Shown: positions 18,271-30,034, counted from the first letter of the stretch. The stretch: DNA of 64,000 nt from Methylobacter sp. BlB1 (GCF_015476545.1 NZ_JADMKV010000002.1:105264-169263); one strand, 5' to 3'. The notes: generated from the sequence alone by a model not told the origin. Program-made: numbers and translations.

Positions 18271-18339
18271 GTAGGGTATGCACTGCATACCATTTTCAAA
18301 ATTTGTTGACTCTGAAAAGGTACGCGATGCGTACCCTAC
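18271..18339. repeat. Paired palindromic REP-like (BIME-type) element
   Basis: Two 21-base units face each other. The left begins GTAGGGTATGC (18271-18291) and the right ends GCGTACCCTAC (18319-18339). They match in 17 of 21 positions as inverted copies, and each unit is itself a small palindrome (GGTATGC-ACT-GCATACC on the left). A head-to-head pair like this is the classic BIME layout. It may act as a terminator between convergent genes. Confidence 0.65.
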
Positions 18340-18355
18340 TCATAATTTACAGCAA

Positions 18356-20926
18356 TTACTTGTCTGTCTCTACAGCTTCGGCCTTTTCCCGATAAGCTTT
18401 GATCCGGTCGAAGTTCAGATAGCGGTAGGTATCGGCCGCCGTCTCGTCGATCTGACGCGCGAACTGCATGTACTCCTCAACCGTCGGAATTCTGCCCAGT
18501 ATCGAGCATACGGCCGCCAGTTCCGCCGAGGCCAGATAGACGTTCGCGTTGTTGCCCAGACGGTTCGGGAAGTTGCGCGTGGAGGTCGAAACCACGGTCG
18601 CGCCGTCCGCGACCCTGGCCTGGTTGCCCATGCACAGCGAGCATCCCGGCATTTCCATGCGCGCGCCGGACTTGCCGAAAATGCCGTAATAGCCTTCTTC
18701 GGTCAATTGCGATTGGTCCATCTTGGTCGGCGGCGACACCCACAGCTGGGTCGGCAGCTGCCCGGCATGCTTGTCGAGCAATTTGCCGGCGGCGCGGAAA
18801 TGGCCGATATTGGTCATGCACGACCCCAAAAAGACTTCGTCGATCTTGGTGCCGGCCACTTCCGACAACGGTCTGACGTCATCGGGATCGTTCGGGCAGG
18901 CCAGCAGCGGCTCCTTGATTTCATTCAGGTCGATTTCGATGACTTCAAAGTATTCGGCATCGGCATCGGGCTCCAGCAATACCGGATTAGCCAGCCATTC
19001 CTGCATGGCCTTGATGCGGCGCTCGATCGTGCGCGCATCGCCGTAGCCTTCGGTCAGCATCCATTTCAGCAAGGTAATGTTGGAATTGATGTACTCGCGG
19101 ATCGGCGTTTCGTTCAGGCGAATCGTGCAGCCGCCGGCCGAACGCTCGGCCGAGGCATCGGACAACTCAAACGCCTGCTCGACTTTCAGATCAGGCAAAC
19201 CTTCGATTTCCAGGATGCGGCCCGAGAACACGTTCTTCTTGCCTTTCTTCTCGACCGTCAGCAGGCCGCGCTGGATCGCCGCGTACGGAATGGCATTGAC
19301 CAGATCGCGCAAGGTAATGCCGGGCTGCATTTCGCCTTTGAAGCGCACCAGCACGGACTCAGGCATATCCAGCGGCATAACGCCGGTGGCCGCCGCGAAA
19401 GCGACTAGGCCGGAACCGGCCGGGAACGAGATGCCGATCGGGAAGCGCGTGTGCGAATCACCGCCGGTGCCGACGGTGTCAGGCAGCAGCATGCGGTTCA
19501 GCCAGGAATGGATGATGCCGTCGCCGGGACGCAGGGACACGCCGCCGCGGTTCATTATGAAATCGGGCAAAGTGTGCTGCATTTCCACGTCAACCGGCTT
19601 CGGATAGGCGGCGGTATGGCAGAAAGACTGCATCACCAAATCGGCCGAGAAGCCGAGACAGGCCAGGTCTTTCAGTTCATCGCGGGTCATCGGGCCGGTC
19701 GTGTCCTGAGAGCCGACCGTGGTCATGTGCGGCTCGCAATAGGTGTTGGGCCGCACGCCGGCCATGCCGCAGGCTTTGCCGACGATTTTCTGCGCCAGGG
19801 TAAAGCCTTTGCCGGTGTCCGCAGGGCTGCCCGGACGGCGGAATACGGTCGATGCCGGCAAGCCCAGCACTTTGCGCGCTCTGTCGGTCAGGCCGCGGCC
19901 GATAATCAGCGGAATGCGGCCGCCGGCGCGAACTTCATCGAGCAATACATCGGTCTTGAGCGAAAACTCGGCGATGACTTCATCGCTGCCATGGCGTTTG
20001 ACGACGCCCTGATACGGATAGATGTCGATCACATCGCCCATGTGCATGTTCGATACGTCGCACTCGAACGGCAGCGCGCCCGAGTCTTCCATCGTGTTGA
20101 AGAAGATTGGCGCAATCTTGCCGCCGATGCAGACGCCGCCTGCGCGTTTGTTCGGCACATAAAGAATGTCGTTGCCGGTAAACCATAACACGGAGTTGGT
20201 GGCCGATTTGCGCGATGAGCCGGTGCCGACTACATCGCCCACATAGGCAACCGGAAAGCCTTTCTTTTTCAGTTCTTCAATCTGCTGCTCGGCATTGGTG
20301 ATGCCCTCTCTAGGCATTTTCAGCATAGCTTTGGCGTGCAGGGGAATATCGGGACGCGACCAGGCATCGGGCGCCGGCGACAGATCGTCGGTATTGGTTT
20401 CGCCGGTGACTTTGAATACGGTTACGGTCAGTTTTTCAGGTACGTCGGGCTTGCTGGTGAACCACTCGGCCTCGGCCCATGATTTGAGCACCTGTTGGGC
20501 GAATTCATTGCCTGCCTCGGCTTTTTCCTGCACGTCATGGAAGGCATCGAATATCAGCAGAGTATGCGAAAGCGCCTTGGCGGCGATAGGCGCTAGGACT
20601 TTGTTATCGAGCAATTCGATCAGCGGCGCGATGTTGTAGCCGCCCAGCATCGTGCCCAATAATTCAGTGGCCCTGGCAGCATCGAGTATCGGCGAAGCCA
20701 CTTCGCCTTTGGCGACGGCAGCCAGAAAACCGGCCTTGACGTAAGCGGCTTCATCAACACCGGGCGGCACGCGATTGGCCAGCAAATCGAGCAGAAACGC
20801 CTCCTCGCCTGCCGGCGGCTGCTTGATCAGCTCGACCAAACCGGCAACCTGCTCTGCATTCAACGGTTTCGGAACTATTCCTTCAGCTGCGCGTTCTTCT
20901 ACATGTTTGCGGTATTGATCTAGCAT
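18356..20926 (-). CDS. acnB: Aconitate hydratase B
   Basis: An 856-residue AcnB-type aconitase, converting citrate to isocitrate in the TCA cycle with a [4Fe-4S] cluster. It begins with the AcnB-specific N-terminal HEAT-like domain ([17 protein letters not shown]) that class A enzymes lack. Next come the swivelling domain ([13 protein letters not shown]) and the catalytic domains with cluster cysteines in [11 protein letters not shown] and [16 protein letters not shown] and [11 protein letters not shown] blocks are also conserved. A strong AAGGAG ribosome binding site precedes the ATG. It is monocistronic, ending next to the REP-like pair. Confidence 0.97.
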   Translation of the reverse strand: MLDQYRKHVEERAAEGIVPKPLNAEQVAGLVELIKQPPAGEEAFLLDLLANRVPPGVDEAAYVKAGFLAAVAKGEVASPILDAARATELLGTMLGGYNIAPLIELLDNKVLAPIAAKALSHTLLIFDAFHDVQEKAEAGNEFAQQVLKSWAEAEWFTSKPDVPEKLTVTVFKVTGETNTDDLSPAPDAWSRPDIPLHAKAMLKMPREGITNAEQQIEELKKKGFPVAYVGDVVGTGSSRKSATNSVLWFTGNDILYVPNKRAGGVCIGGKIAPIFFNTMEDSGALPFECDVSNMHMGDVIDIYPYQGVVKRHGSDEVIAEFSLKTDVLLDEVRAGGRIPLIIGRGLTDRARKVLGLPASTVFRRPGSPADTGKGFTLAQKIVGKACGMAGVRPNTYCEPHMTTVGSQDTTGPMTRDELKDLACLGFSADLVMQSFCHTAAYPKPVDVEMQHTLPDFIMNRGGVSLRPGDGIIHSWLNRMLLPDTVGTGGDSHTRFPIGISFPAGSGLVAFAAATGVMPLDMPESVLVRFKGEMQPGITLRDLVNAIPYAAIQRGLLTVEKKGKKNVFSGRILEIEGLPDLKVEQAFELSDASAERSAGGCTIRLNETPIREYINSNITLLKWMLTEGYGDARTIERRIKAMQEWLANPVLLEPDADAEYFEVIEIDLNEIKEPLLACPNDPDDVRPLSEVAGTKIDEVFLGSCMTNIGHFRAAGKLLDKHAGQLPTQLWVSPPTKMDQSQLTEEGYYGIFGKSGARMEMPGCSLCMGNQARVADGATVVSTSTRNFPNRLGNNANVYLASAELAAVCSILGRIPTVEEYMQFARQIDETAADTYRYLNFDRIKAYREKAEAVETDK

Positions 20927-21001
20927 GATGCTCCTTGTAAATAAATCAAAAAATCGGTAGAAAAGAAGCTTATTTTAACAGATTCTTGAAAGCGAGGCGT
21001 C

Positions 21002-21946
21002 GTGAAGACACTTTATTACAGCCATGCCGATTTCCTGCTTCACGACACTGGCATAAGTCATCCGGAAAGCGCCGACCGGCTCAGAAGCATAGCCAGTGTC
21101 CTGGACGCTCCAGAGTTCTCGGGTTTAATCAAAGCATCGCCGCCGCTTGGTACAGAGCAGCAGATCAGACTGATCCATACGCAAGCGCATATCGATAACG
21201 TGTTGAATGCCGTGCCCCGGCATGGGCTGCACTATCTGGACTCCGACACGGTGCTTTCGCCCGGTTCGGGCAAAGCCGCCTTGCGGGCTGTGGGGGCCGT
21301 TTGCGATGCCGTCGACAAGATCCTGGCTGGCGAAGCCGACAACGCTTTTTGCGCGGTACGCCCTCCCGGCCATCATGCCGAAGCCGAGCGGGCCATGGGC
21401 TTCTGCCTATTCAACAATATCGCCATCGCCGCCGAATACACCCGCACGCACCATCAACTCAAGCGCATCGCCATCGTGGATTTTGACGTCCATCACGGCA
21501 ACGGCACGCAGGCGGCTTTTTATGAGCAACCGGCTGTGCTTTATGCCTCCAGTCATGAAGTACCGCATTATCCCGGCACGGGCTATCCGAATGAAACCGG
21601 CGTCGGCAATATCATTAATGTACCGCTGGCAGCCGGTGAGTCAGGATCGGAGTTCAGGCAAAAATACAACCGAATTATTCTGCCGGCGCTGAGAGCCTTC
21701 AAACCTGAATTAATCCTTGTATCAGCCGGTTTTGACGCGCACAAGAACGATCCTTTGGCATCAATCAGGCTCGTTGAAGACGATTACCAATGGATTACTC
21801 AGGAACTGATGGAGATTGCCGGCATCTATTGCGGAGGCAGAATGATTTCAATACTGGAAGGCGGTTACAACCTGAAAGCCCTGGCCGCCAGTGTTGCCGT
21901 TCATATCAAAACATTGTTGGCGCCCGAGGTACAAACCGGCAAATAA
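21002..21946 (+). CDS. Histone deacetylase-family amidohydrolase
   Basis: A 314-residue zinc hydrolase of the arginase/deacetylase (HDAC) superfamily. Active-site segments are all present: HPESADRLRSI near the N-terminus, VRPPGHHAEAERAMGFC (the His-His pair) at about 120-136, VDFDVHHGNGTQ (Zn-binding Asp and His) at about 160-171, YPGTGY, and ILEGGYNL at about 289-296. Bacterial members remove acyl groups from small amides such as acetylpolyamines, or from acetylated proteins. The start is GTG at 21002 with GAGG about six bases upstream. It precedes ppdK on the same strand by 33 bases, so the two may share a transcript. Confidence 0.93.
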   Translation: MKTLYYSHADFLLHDTGISHPESADRLRSIASVLDAPEFSGLIKASPPLGTEQQIRLIHTQAHIDNVLNAVPRHGLHYLDSDTVLSPGSGKAALRAVGAVCDAVDKILAGEADNAFCAVRPPGHHAEAERAMGFCLFNNIAIAAEYTRTHHQLKRIAIVDFDVHHGNGTQAAFYEQPAVLYASSHEVPHYPGTGYPNETGVGNIINVPLAAGESGSEFRQKYNRIILPALRAFKPELILVSAGFDAHKNDPLASIRLVEDDYQWITQELMEIAGIYCGGRMISILEGGYNLKALAASVAVHIKTLLAPEVQTGK

Positions 21947-21979
21947 ACACTCATTTTCACTGTTTTTCAGGGGGCAGGC

Positions 21980-24742
21980 ATGACGACTCGGTATATTTAT
22001 TCTTTTCACGAAGGTGACGGTAAAAATAAAGTGTTGTTAGGCGGCAAAGGTGCCAATCTTTGCGAAATGACCCAGATCGGCCTGAATGTGCCGCCCGGCT
22101 TTGTCATTACCACGGAAGCCTGCCTGGACTACCTGAAAAATCAACAGCTGCCCATCGGCTTGATGGATGAAGTCAAGCTGCAGATGCGCATAGTCGAGCA
22201 GACGACAGGCAAAGTATTCGGCGCACCGGTCAGACCGTTGCTGGTCTCGGTACGTTCCGGCTCGGCGCTATCGATGCCGGGCATGATGGATACGATCCTG
22301 AATCTGGGCTTGAATCAAATCACGTTGGAAGCGCTAATAGAAGAAACGCAAGACCCGCGCTTCGGCTTTGACGCCTACCGCCGCTTCATTCAGTTGTTCG
22401 GCAAAGTCGCCCTGGGCATCGCCGATGAAAAGTTCGACGTGCATTTCGAAAACATCAAACATCAGGCCGGCGTCAAGGCAGACACCGATTTGGGCGCGGA
22501 TGACCTGAAACAGACCTGCGAGCTGTTCTTACAGGTGGTGCGCAACGAAACCGGCCGGCCGTTTCCCGAAGACGTGTATGAACAGCTGGAACTGTCCATT
22601 AAAGCCGTGTTCAATTCCTGGATGGGCAAACGCGCCGTCGATTACCGGCGCGAATTCCGCATCACGCCAGCAATGGCTAACGGCACGGCCGTGAATGTTG
22701 TAGCGATGGTGTTCGGCAACATGGGCAATGATAGCGCGACCGGTGTCGGCTTTACGCGCAATCCGGGCACCGGCGCCAATGAAATGTACGGCGAATACCT
22801 CGTCAATGCCCAGGGTGAGGATGTCGTGGCCGGCATCCGAACGCCTAAGCCGGTTCAGGAAATGGCTGTGGAAATGCCGGATATGTACCAGCAACTGGTT
22901 GAGCTGCGCGATAAGCTCGAGCGCCATTATCAGGAAGTTCAGGATTACGAGTACACGATTGAACGCGGCGTACTCTACTGCCTGCAAACCCGCAATGGCA
23001 AAATGAACGCTACAGCCATGGTCAAAACCTCCGTTGACTTGACCAATGAAGGACTGATCGATAAGGAACGGGCGCTGCTGCGCATCGATCCGGAGTTACT
23101 GGAACAATTGCTGCACCCGCAACTGGACCCGAATAATAAAATACCGCCATTGACACAGGGGCTGCCGGCCTCGCCGGGCGCCGCCTGCGGCAAATGCGTG
23201 TTTGATGCCAATATCGCCGAAATGATGGGACGCGCCGGCGAAAAAGTCATCCTGCTGCGCGAGGAAACCAAGCCTGAGGACATCCACGGCTTTTTTGCCG
23301 CCCAGGGCATACTGACCAGCCGGGGCGGTAAAACTTCCCACGCCGCGGTGGTCGCGCGCGGCATGGGCAAGGCCTGTGTAGCCGGCGCCGAAGCTATCAG
23401 AATCGATGTCAAATCACGCCAAGCCATCGTCGGCCATGTTCACATACAGGAAGGCGACACCATCACCATCGATGGCGGCTCCGGTTTGATCTATCTGGGC
23501 GAAATTCCGACCGTCACGCCGTCTGTGTCCGGCGATCTCCAGACACTGTTGGCTTGGGCCGACCAGTATGCGGAATTGAAGGTGCGCGCCAATGTCGACA
23601 CACCGGAGAGCGCCCGCCTGGCCATCGATTACGGTGCCGCCGGCATCGGCTTGTGCCGCACGGAGCGCATGTTCAATGCCAAGGACCGCTTGCCGCTGGT
23701 CATCGATATGATACTGGCCGACAACCAGAAAAGCCGCGAAGCCGCGTTAAAGAAACTGTTCCCGATACAGCGGGAGGATTTTATCCAGCTGTTTACGGTG
23801 ATGTCGCCGCTCCCGGTCACGGTGCGTCTGCTGGATCCGCCCATGCATGAATTTCTGCCCGGCGAGCAGCAGTTAAAGGACGAAATACAGGCGCTCAAAC
23901 AGTATGAAATTATTGCCAAAGGCCAGCGCGTCACGTTGGAAATGCTGGGCGAACATGAAGAACTGCCCGCGCCGTTCAATCTGCTGAACAAAGATGTCAT
24001 TCGCAAAACCATCGCCAAGAAACAGCTGATGCTGAAAAAAGTCCGCGATCTGTACGAGGTCAATCCGATGCTCGGCCACCGCGGCGTGCGTTTGGGCATG
24101 TCGTATCCTGAAATTTACCGGATGCAGATCCGCTCCATCCTCGAGGCCGCTGCCGTCTGTATTCAGCAAGGGCTTGACATTGCGCCGGAAATCATGGTTC
24201 CGCAAGTTATTACTGCTCAGGAACTGAGACGGGTCAGAGAATATGTCATCGACATACAGCAGGAAATTGAGGCCTCTTATGGGCTCAAACTGAATTTCAA
24301 GTTTGGCACCATGATCGAGACGGTGCGCGCTTGTACGCGTGCCGGGCAGCTGGCGGAAATCGCCGAATTCTTTTCGTTCGGCACCAATGATTTGACGCAG
24401 GCGACCTTCTCTTTCTCGCGCGAGGATGCCGAAAACAAGTTCCTGCCGCTTTATAACGAAGTGGGACTGCTTGAAGACAACCCGTTTGAAGTGCTGGATG
24501 TCAAAGGCGTGGGTCAACTCATGAAGATGACCGTGGAACTGGGCCGCAAGACCCGGCCCGATATCAAAATCGGCATCTGCGGGGAACAGGCCGGGCATCC
24601 GCAATCCATCCGTTTTTGCCACCACATCAAGCTGGACTATGTCTCCTGCTCGGCGCCGCGCATACCGGTGGCAAGGCTCGCCGCCGCACATGCCAAATTA
24701 TTAGAGAATGACTATAGGGAGAATGAAGAGCCCCATGATTGA
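21980..24742 (+). CDS. ppdK: Pyruvate, phosphate dikinase
   Basis: A 920-residue enzyme interconverting PEP, AMP and PPi with pyruvate, ATP and Pi. It has an N-terminal ATP-grasp domain (LLGGKGANLCEM at about 14-25, SVRSGSALSMPGMMDT near 92-107). The swivelling phosphohistidine domain carries the catalytic His in GGKTSHAAVVARGMGKACV (about 450-470). The C-terminal PEP/pyruvate barrel has ARLAID-GIGLCRTERMF and the catalytic Cys in IGICGEQAGHP near the end. PPDK rather than pyruvate kinase, together with PPi-linked metabolism, is common in methanotrophs. A GGGGGC site lies just before the ATG. Confidence 0.97.
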   Translation: MTTRYIYSFHEGDGKNKVLLGGKGANLCEMTQIGLNVPPGFVITTEACLDYLKNQQLPIGLMDEVKLQMRIVEQTTGKVFGAPVRPLLVSVRSGSALSMPGMMDTILNLGLNQITLEALIEETQDPRFGFDAYRRFIQLFGKVALGIADEKFDVHFENIKHQAGVKADTDLGADDLKQTCELFLQVVRNETGRPFPEDVYEQLELSIKAVFNSWMGKRAVDYRREFRITPAMANGTAVNVVAMVFGNMGNDSATGVGFTRNPGTGANEMYGEYLVNAQGEDVVAGIRTPKPVQEMAVEMPDMYQQLVELRDKLERHYQEVQDYEYTIERGVLYCLQTRNGKMNATAMVKTSVDLTNEGLIDKERALLRIDPELLEQLLHPQLDPNNKIPPLTQGLPASPGAACGKCVFDANIAEMMGRAGEKVILLREETKPEDIHGFFAAQGILTSRGGKTSHAAVVARGMGKACVAGAEAIRIDVKSRQAIVGHVHIQEGDTITIDGGSGLIYLGEIPTVTPSVSGDLQTLLAWADQYAELKVRANVDTPESARLAIDYGAAGIGLCRTERMFNAKDRLPLVIDMILADNQKSREAALKKLFPIQREDFIQLFTVMSPLPVTVRLLDPPMHEFLPGEQQLKDEIQALKQYEIIAKGQRVTLEMLGEHEELPAPFNLLNKDVIRKTIAKKQLMLKKVRDLYEVNPMLGHRGVRLGMSYPEIYRMQIRSILEAAAVCIQQGLDIAPEIMVPQVITAQELRRVREYVIDIQQEIEASYGLKLNFKFGTMIETVRACTRAGQLAEIAEFFSFGTNDLTQATFSFSREDAENKFLPLYNEVGLLEDNPFEVLDVKGVGQLMKMTVELGRKTRPDIKIGICGEQAGHPQSIRFCHHIKLDYVSCSAPRIPVARLAAAHAKLLENDYRENEEPHD

Positions 24743-24790
24743 TCGGCAATTGCTATTTTGAAGTCTTTATTACTTAAATCTATTGGATAA

Positions 24791-24808
24791 AGGCGACTAA
24801 AGTCGCCC
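24791..24808. repeat. Short REP-like palindrome
   Basis: GGCGACT-AA-AGTCGCC followed by CC forms a 7-bp stem between the convergent ppdK and small membrane protein genes. Units of this look are commonly repeated intergenically. I see only this copy in the window. Confidence 0.4.
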
Positions 24809-24813
24809 CACAC

Positions 24814-25017
24814 TCACTGGAAAAAATGAAACTTTTGGTTCAGGGCGTAAACCAGAGCCAGAATAATTATTTCCACAAAAATGAGCCCCCAGAAATAAAG
24901 TCCGAAAAGCACCATTTTTACTTGTAACTGCGGCTGTTCGATGTGCCGTCTGACGAAAAGTACCCCGCCGATGACAGCAATAATCACCATGACCACACCA
25001 ATAATTGCAATATTCAT
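24814..25017 (-). CDS. Small two-helix inner-membrane protein
   Basis: A 67-residue protein with two predicted membrane helices, about residues 2-22 (IAIIGVVMVIIAVIGGVLFV) and 36-60 (MVLFGLYFWGLIFVEIIILAL). They are joined by a short charged loop (RRHIEQPQLQVK). It starts two bases after the ftsK stop codon, so it is probably co-expressed with ftsK. I do not recognise a family and no function can be given. In many gammaproteobacteria lolA occupies this position; here it does not. The start at 25017 (ATG) is preferred over a TTG two codons earlier that overlaps the ftsK stop. Confidence 0.6.
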   Translation of the reverse strand: MNIAIIGVVMVIIAVIGGVLFVRRHIEQPQLQVKMVLFGLYFWGLIFVEIIILALVYALNQKFHFFQ

Positions 25018-25019
25018 CG

Positions 25020-27389
25020 TCAATCCCTGACCGGAGGTGGCGCCAAAACCACTCTCGAGCCGTTGGACTCGGCCGGACTGACAACGCCCGCCGCTTCCAT
25101 CTCTTCGATCATGGAGGCGGCACGGTTATAGCCGACCTTGAAGCGCCGCTGCACACTGGAGATTGAAGCCTTTCGTGATTCAGTGACAAACTGCACGGCC
25201 TCGTCATACAGCGGATCGCCTTCCCCGCCGCCACCGCCACCGCCGCCCATGCTGAAACCGTCGCCGGAATCGGATGATTCGCGCGTAATTTCATCAAGGT
25301 AATTTGCCGGGGCCGTTTTCTTCAGAAACTCGACAACCCGATGAACTTCATGGTCATCGACAAACGCGCCATGTGCGCGAACCGGAATGCTGGTGCCGGA
25401 TGGCAAAAACAACATGTCGCCGTTGCCCAGCAACGCTTCAGCGCCACCCTGATCGAGAATCGTGCGCGAGTCGATCCTTGAAGAAACCTGGAATGAAATC
25501 CGCGTCGGCACGTTGGCCTTGATCAGGCCGGTCAGTACGTCGACCGACGGCCGCTGGGTCGCCAGAATCAAATGAATGCCGGCCGCCCTGGCTTTCTGGG
25601 CCAGACGTGCGATCAACTCTTCGACCTTCTTGCCGACGATCATCATCATATCGGCCAGCTCGTCGATGACGATGACAATGCTCGGCAATGTCGTCAGAAT
25701 CGGAAATTCTTCACCTTCTTCAAGCTCCCTGACCAGCTGGAACATCGGGTCCCTGATAGTCTCGCCCCTGGCTTCGGCATCCGTAATCAACTGGTTGAAG
25801 CCGGCCAGGTTTCTGACGCCCATCTTGGACATCAGCTTGTAGCGGCGCTCCATTTCGGCGACTGCCCAGCGCAAAGCATTGCTGGCTTCTTTCATATCGG
25901 TCACGACCGGCGTCAGCAAATGGGGAATGCCCTCATAGACCGATAATTCCAGCATTTTAGGGTCGATCATGATCATGCGTACCTGCTCCGGCGTCGATTT
26001 ATAGAGCAAGCTGAGGATCATGGTGTTGATGGCCACCGATTTTCCCGAACCCGTCGTACCGGCCACCAGGGCATGCGGCATTTTGCCCAGGTCGGCGACG
26101 ACCGGCGCACCGGAAATATCCTTGCCCATAGCCAACGTCAGCTGCGATTTCGATTTCTCAAAATTCTTTGAGGCCAGCAGCTCGCGCAGGCTTACCATTT
26201 CGCGTTCGCGATTCGGAATCTCAAGGCCGATAACCGACTTGCCCGGAATCACTTCGACAATACGCACACTGGTCACCGATAAGGCCCGCGCCAGATCCTT
26301 GGACAAACCGCTGATGCGGCTAACTTTAACGCCGGCGGCCGGCTGCAGTTCAAAGCGCGTGATCACGGGGCCGGGCAACACACCTACGACTTCCACAACG
26401 ACATTAAAATCCTCAAGAATGCTCTCGACCAGCCGGGACATTTCTTCCAAGTCACTTTCGGAATACCCTTTAACATGCGTATCACGTTCATCCAGCAGCG
26501 TTAAAGGCGGTAATACACCCTCGCCCGCAATTGAAAAATCGGTGTTCTGTTGTTTTTTGGCTTTGCTTATTTTTTCAACTTTTTCAAAGATGGCGATTTC
26601 TGCCTTTTCAAGAATAGGCACCGTCTTTCCGACTGCCTTTTCAATAACGGGTACCGCTTCGATTGCAGGCAGCATTTTCGGCTTGGGCTTTTTCTTGACT
26701 TCGGATTTCTCGGCGGAAAATTCAGGCGCCTGAACCCGGACAGAAGGCTTGACAGATATCTCAATCCGGTTGAGAGGGCTCATCTGCCAGAGAGTCATGA
26801 TTTTAGCCCCTAAAAAACGGCAGAGGATGACTGTGGATTTACCGATCAAATCAAGCAACGTAATCCAGGATAGCCCTGTAAACAGCGTAACGCCGGCCAA
26901 TAACACGACCAATAGAAACAAAGTCGTTCCTGAATTGCCGAATATTATCAACAAGGCGTCTCCGGTTTCCTGGCCTAAAATGCCTCCTGTGCTACCCGGC
27001 AATTCAATCCTGACCCTTAACAAATGCAAATAAAATAAGGCCGCTCCAGAGACAATGGTGGCGATGAGACCTGACCAGCGCAGGGCTGTAATAACTTTGC
27101 CGTCTGTTGGCCTGCCCTGCCTGTAGATCAGATAACCATACCAGGAGATCATGGCTGGAAACAAGTAGGCCGTTAAACCAAAAATGCTGAGAGTAAAATC
27201 AGAAAGCCAGGCCCCGACGACACCGCAGGCGTTGGTAACTGTCTGTGCCGCGCCGCTATGCGACCAGCCGGCATCTTCATTGCTGAAAGTGATCAGCGAA
27301 ATGAGAAGGAATAATGCGCCAGCTGAAAAACTCAGTAGAGCGACCTCGCGCAAACCCCGAAAAGTTTTTTCTTCCATCACAGCAGCCAT
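25020..27389 (-). CDS. ftsK: DNA translocase FtsK
   Basis: About 789 residues. The N-terminal four-helix membrane domain covers about 1-190, then a charged linker ([14 protein letters not shown]) leads to the alpha/beta motor with Walker [14 protein letters not shown] and Walker [14 protein letters not shown]. The C-terminal gamma winged-helix domain ([29 protein letters not shown]) reads KOPS sequences and activates XerCD at dif. A run of seven to eight glycines (GGGGGGG) separates motor and gamma. FtsK couples septum formation to chromosome dimer resolution. The linker is short compared with E. coli. The start is ambiguous: ATG at 27389 is chosen, with ATG at 27425 and 27377 as alternatives. 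Divergent from trxB. Confidence 0.95.
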   Translation of the reverse strand: MAAVMEEKTFRGLREVALLSFSAGALFLLISLITFSNEDAGWSHSGAAQTVTNACGVVGAWLSDFTLSIFGLTAYLFPAMISWYGYLIYRQGRPTDGKVITALRWSGLIATIVSGAALFYLHLLRVRIELPGSTGGILGQETGDALLIIFGNSGTTLFLLVVLLAGVTLFTGLSWITLLDLIGKSTVILCRFLGAKIMTLWQMSPLNRIEISVKPSVRVQAPEFSAEKSEVKKKPKPKMLPAIEAVPVIEKAVGKTVPILEKAEIAIFEKVEKISKAKKQQNTDFSIAGEGVLPPLTLLDERDTHVKGYSESDLEEMSRLVESILEDFNVVVEVVGVLPGPVITRFELQPAAGVKVSRISGLSKDLARALSVTSVRIVEVIPGKSVIGLEIPNREREMVSLRELLASKNFEKSKSQLTLAMGKDISGAPVVADLGKMPHALVAGTTGSGKSVAINTMILSLLYKSTPEQVRMIMIDPKMLELSVYEGIPHLLTPVVTDMKEASNALRWAVAEMERRYKLMSKMGVRNLAGFNQLITDAEARGETIRDPMFQLVRELEEGEEFPILTTLPSIVIVIDELADMMMIVGKKVEELIARLAQKARAAGIHLILATQRPSVDVLTGLIKANVPTRISFQVSSRIDSRTILDQGGAEALLGNGDMLFLPSGTSIPVRAHGAFVDDHEVHRVVEFLKKTAPANYLDEITRESSDSGDGFSMGGGGGGGGEGDPLYDEAVQFVTESRKASISSVQRRFKVGYNRAASMIEEMEAAGVVSPAESNGSRVVLAPPPVRD

Positions 27390-27497
27390 GTCATAACTCG
27401 TCAGATAATAATTCCAATAAAACATTATTATAGGCGAATGATCACATATTTTACATTAGAAGTATACTCAATAACCGCCCGCCTGCTTTCTCTCTGA

Positions 27498-28538
<1,041 letters not shown>

Positions 28539-28555
28539 GAGATATGCAAAAACGC

Positions 28556-28591
28556 GAAGGCACCAGGCGAAAATTCCCGCCTGGCGCCTTC
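28556..28591 (+). terminator. Hairpin between trxB and aat
   Basis: GAAGGC-A-CCAGGCG pairs with CGCCTGG-C-GCCTTC, a 13-bp stem with one mismatch and an eight-base loop. No T-run follows. It may attenuate read-through into aat or protect the trxB mRNA 3' end. Confidence 0.4.
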
Positions 28592-28601
28592 TGTCCGCAT
28601 T

Positions 28602-29294
28602 ATGCAACTGACAATTCTAGATCCGAATAATCCGTATGAAGACTTCCCGTCATTGAGCCAGGCACTACGGGATCCCGACGGCTTGCTTGCAGTAGGCGGC
28701 TGCCTGTCAAAAACACGACTGCTCAAAGCTTATCGAAACGGAATCTTTCCCTGGTATAACCCTGAAGATCCTATACTCTGGTGGTCGCCAGACCCTCGAC
28801 TGGTCTTATTCCCAGACAAGCTGATCGTTTCCCGCAGCTTGCGCAAGACTTTGCGGCAAAACAAGTTCTCGGTAACTTTCGACCTGGCTTTTGATAAAGT
28901 CATCAATGCCTGCGCGGCGCTCCGGAAAGACAGTTCGGGCACCTGGATAACGGATGAAATAACCGAGGCTTACAGCGAACTGCACCGGCTCGGCTTTGCT
29001 CACTCTGTAGAGGCCTGGTTTAATGGCTCGCTGGTTGGCGGATTATATGGCGTCGCCCTGGGCCAGGTTTTTTTTGGCGAATCCATGTTTCATACCATGA
29101 CTGATGCCTCCAAGATAGCTTTTGTCAGTTTGGTCGAACAGCTTAAATTATGGGATTATCAACTAATAGACTGCCAGGTGCATACCCGCCACCTGGAAAG
29201 CCTGGGCGCCCAGGAAATTGACCGAGCTTATTTTGTAGAGTTGCTTAATCAATATTGCGATACTGCCGCCAATAAATCCGCCTGGAAACTTTGA
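28602..29294 (+). CDS. aat: Leucyl/phenylalanyl-tRNA-protein transferase
   Basis: A 230-residue enzyme that moves Leu or Phe from tRNA to proteins with N-terminal Arg or Lys, creating a primary N-degron for ClpS/ClpAP. The N-terminal block FPWYNPEDPILWWSPDPR (about 49-66), TWITDEITEAYSELHRLGFAHSVE and LVGGLYGVALGQVFFGESMF are diagnostic, as is the C-terminal DCQVHTRHLESLGA. Its stop codon overlaps the start of bpt by one base. The clpA and clpS genes for the downstream steps are 1-3 kb away on the other strand. Confidence 0.96.
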   Translation: MQLTILDPNNPYEDFPSLSQALRDPDGLLAVGGCLSKTRLLKAYRNGIFPWYNPEDPILWWSPDPRLVLFPDKLIVSRSLRKTLRQNKFSVTFDLAFDKVINACAALRKDSSGTWITDEITEAYSELHRLGFAHSVEAWFNGSLVGGLYGVALGQVFFGESMFHTMTDASKIAFVSLVEQLKLWDYQLIDCQVHTRHLESLGAQEIDRAYFVELLNQYCDTAANKSAWKL

Positions 29295-30001
29295 TGACAA
29301 CAATTTCTATCCCGCTATTTCTGACTCAGGAATATGACTGCAGTTATCTGGATGGGGAGCAAGCGCAGTCCGCGTTCGTGCACCCGACATTTCAATTGAC
29401 TACGCCTATCTATTCATTACTGATAGAGCAAGGCTTTCGCCGTAGCGGCGATCAGGTCTATGTTCCAAAATGCCTTCAATGCTCTGCCTGTATCCCGGCA
29501 AGGCTGGCGGTCAACCAATTCAAGGCCAACAGGGCCCAGAAGCGCTGCCTGAAAAAGAACAGCCAGACTCAAGTTACGGTTAAACCGCCTGTTTTTGAAC
29601 AACAGCATTACGATATGTATATGCACTATCAGAAAATGAGGCACGATGATAGCTCCATGGCGCATTCCAGTCCCGATGAGTACCTCAGTTTTCTGAGCAG
29701 TTCGTGGTGCGATACTCGTTTCGTGGAATTTTCGATCAATAACCGGCTGGCTGGTATAGCGGTAGTTGATTACCTTGATAATGCCTTATCGGCTGTTTAT
29801 ACATTTTTTGATCCCGAACTTTCAAGTTACAGCCTCGGCGTTTACGCCGTGTTATGGCAGATCGAGCAGGCCAGACGCCAACAGCGGGAATATTTATACC
29901 TGGGCTTCTGGATAAAAGACTGTAAAAAAATGTCTTACAAGAGTGAATATCAGCCTTTACAGTTATTTAGTAAAAATTGTTGGACTGAATTATCCCTTTA
30001 G
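29294..30001 (+). CDS. bpt: Aspartate/glutamate leucyltransferase
   Basis: A 235-residue member of the Bpt/Ate1-like family that adds Leu from tRNA to proteins starting with Asp or Glu. The N-terminal Cys-rich motif (VPKCLQCSACIPARL, about 52-66), SPDEYLSFL and the C-terminal WIKDCKKMSYKSEYQPLQLF are family marks. The ATG at 29294 shares its A with the aat TGA, so translation is coupled. Having Aat and Bpt together widens the set of N-degrons the cell can make. The final residues are short of the longer family tail but look complete. Confidence 0.94.
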   Translation: MTTISIPLFLTQEYDCSYLDGEQAQSAFVHPTFQLTTPIYSLLIEQGFRRSGDQVYVPKCLQCSACIPARLAVNQFKANRAQKRCLKKNSQTQVTVKPPVFEQQHYDMYMHYQKMRHDDSSMAHSSPDEYLSFLSSSWCDTRFVEFSINNRLAGIAVVDYLDNALSAVYTFFDPELSSYSLGVYAVLWQIEQARRQQREYLYLGFWIKDCKKMSYKSEYQPLQLFSKNCWTELSL

Positions 30002-30034
30002 ACAAATAAAGCCCCATTTCGATATACACGTTTG

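Noticed and set aside
18278..19408. Long open frame (376 codons) on the plus strand opposite acnB
   Set aside because: It is antisense to a full-length, highly conserved acnB. The translation is rich in Arg, Gly and Ala with no domain, and the frame arises from the codon bias of acnB.
23873..24691. 272-codon frame on the minus strand inside ppdK
   Set aside because: Shadow of the conserved ppdK coding sequence. No recognisable protein and no ribosome binding site.
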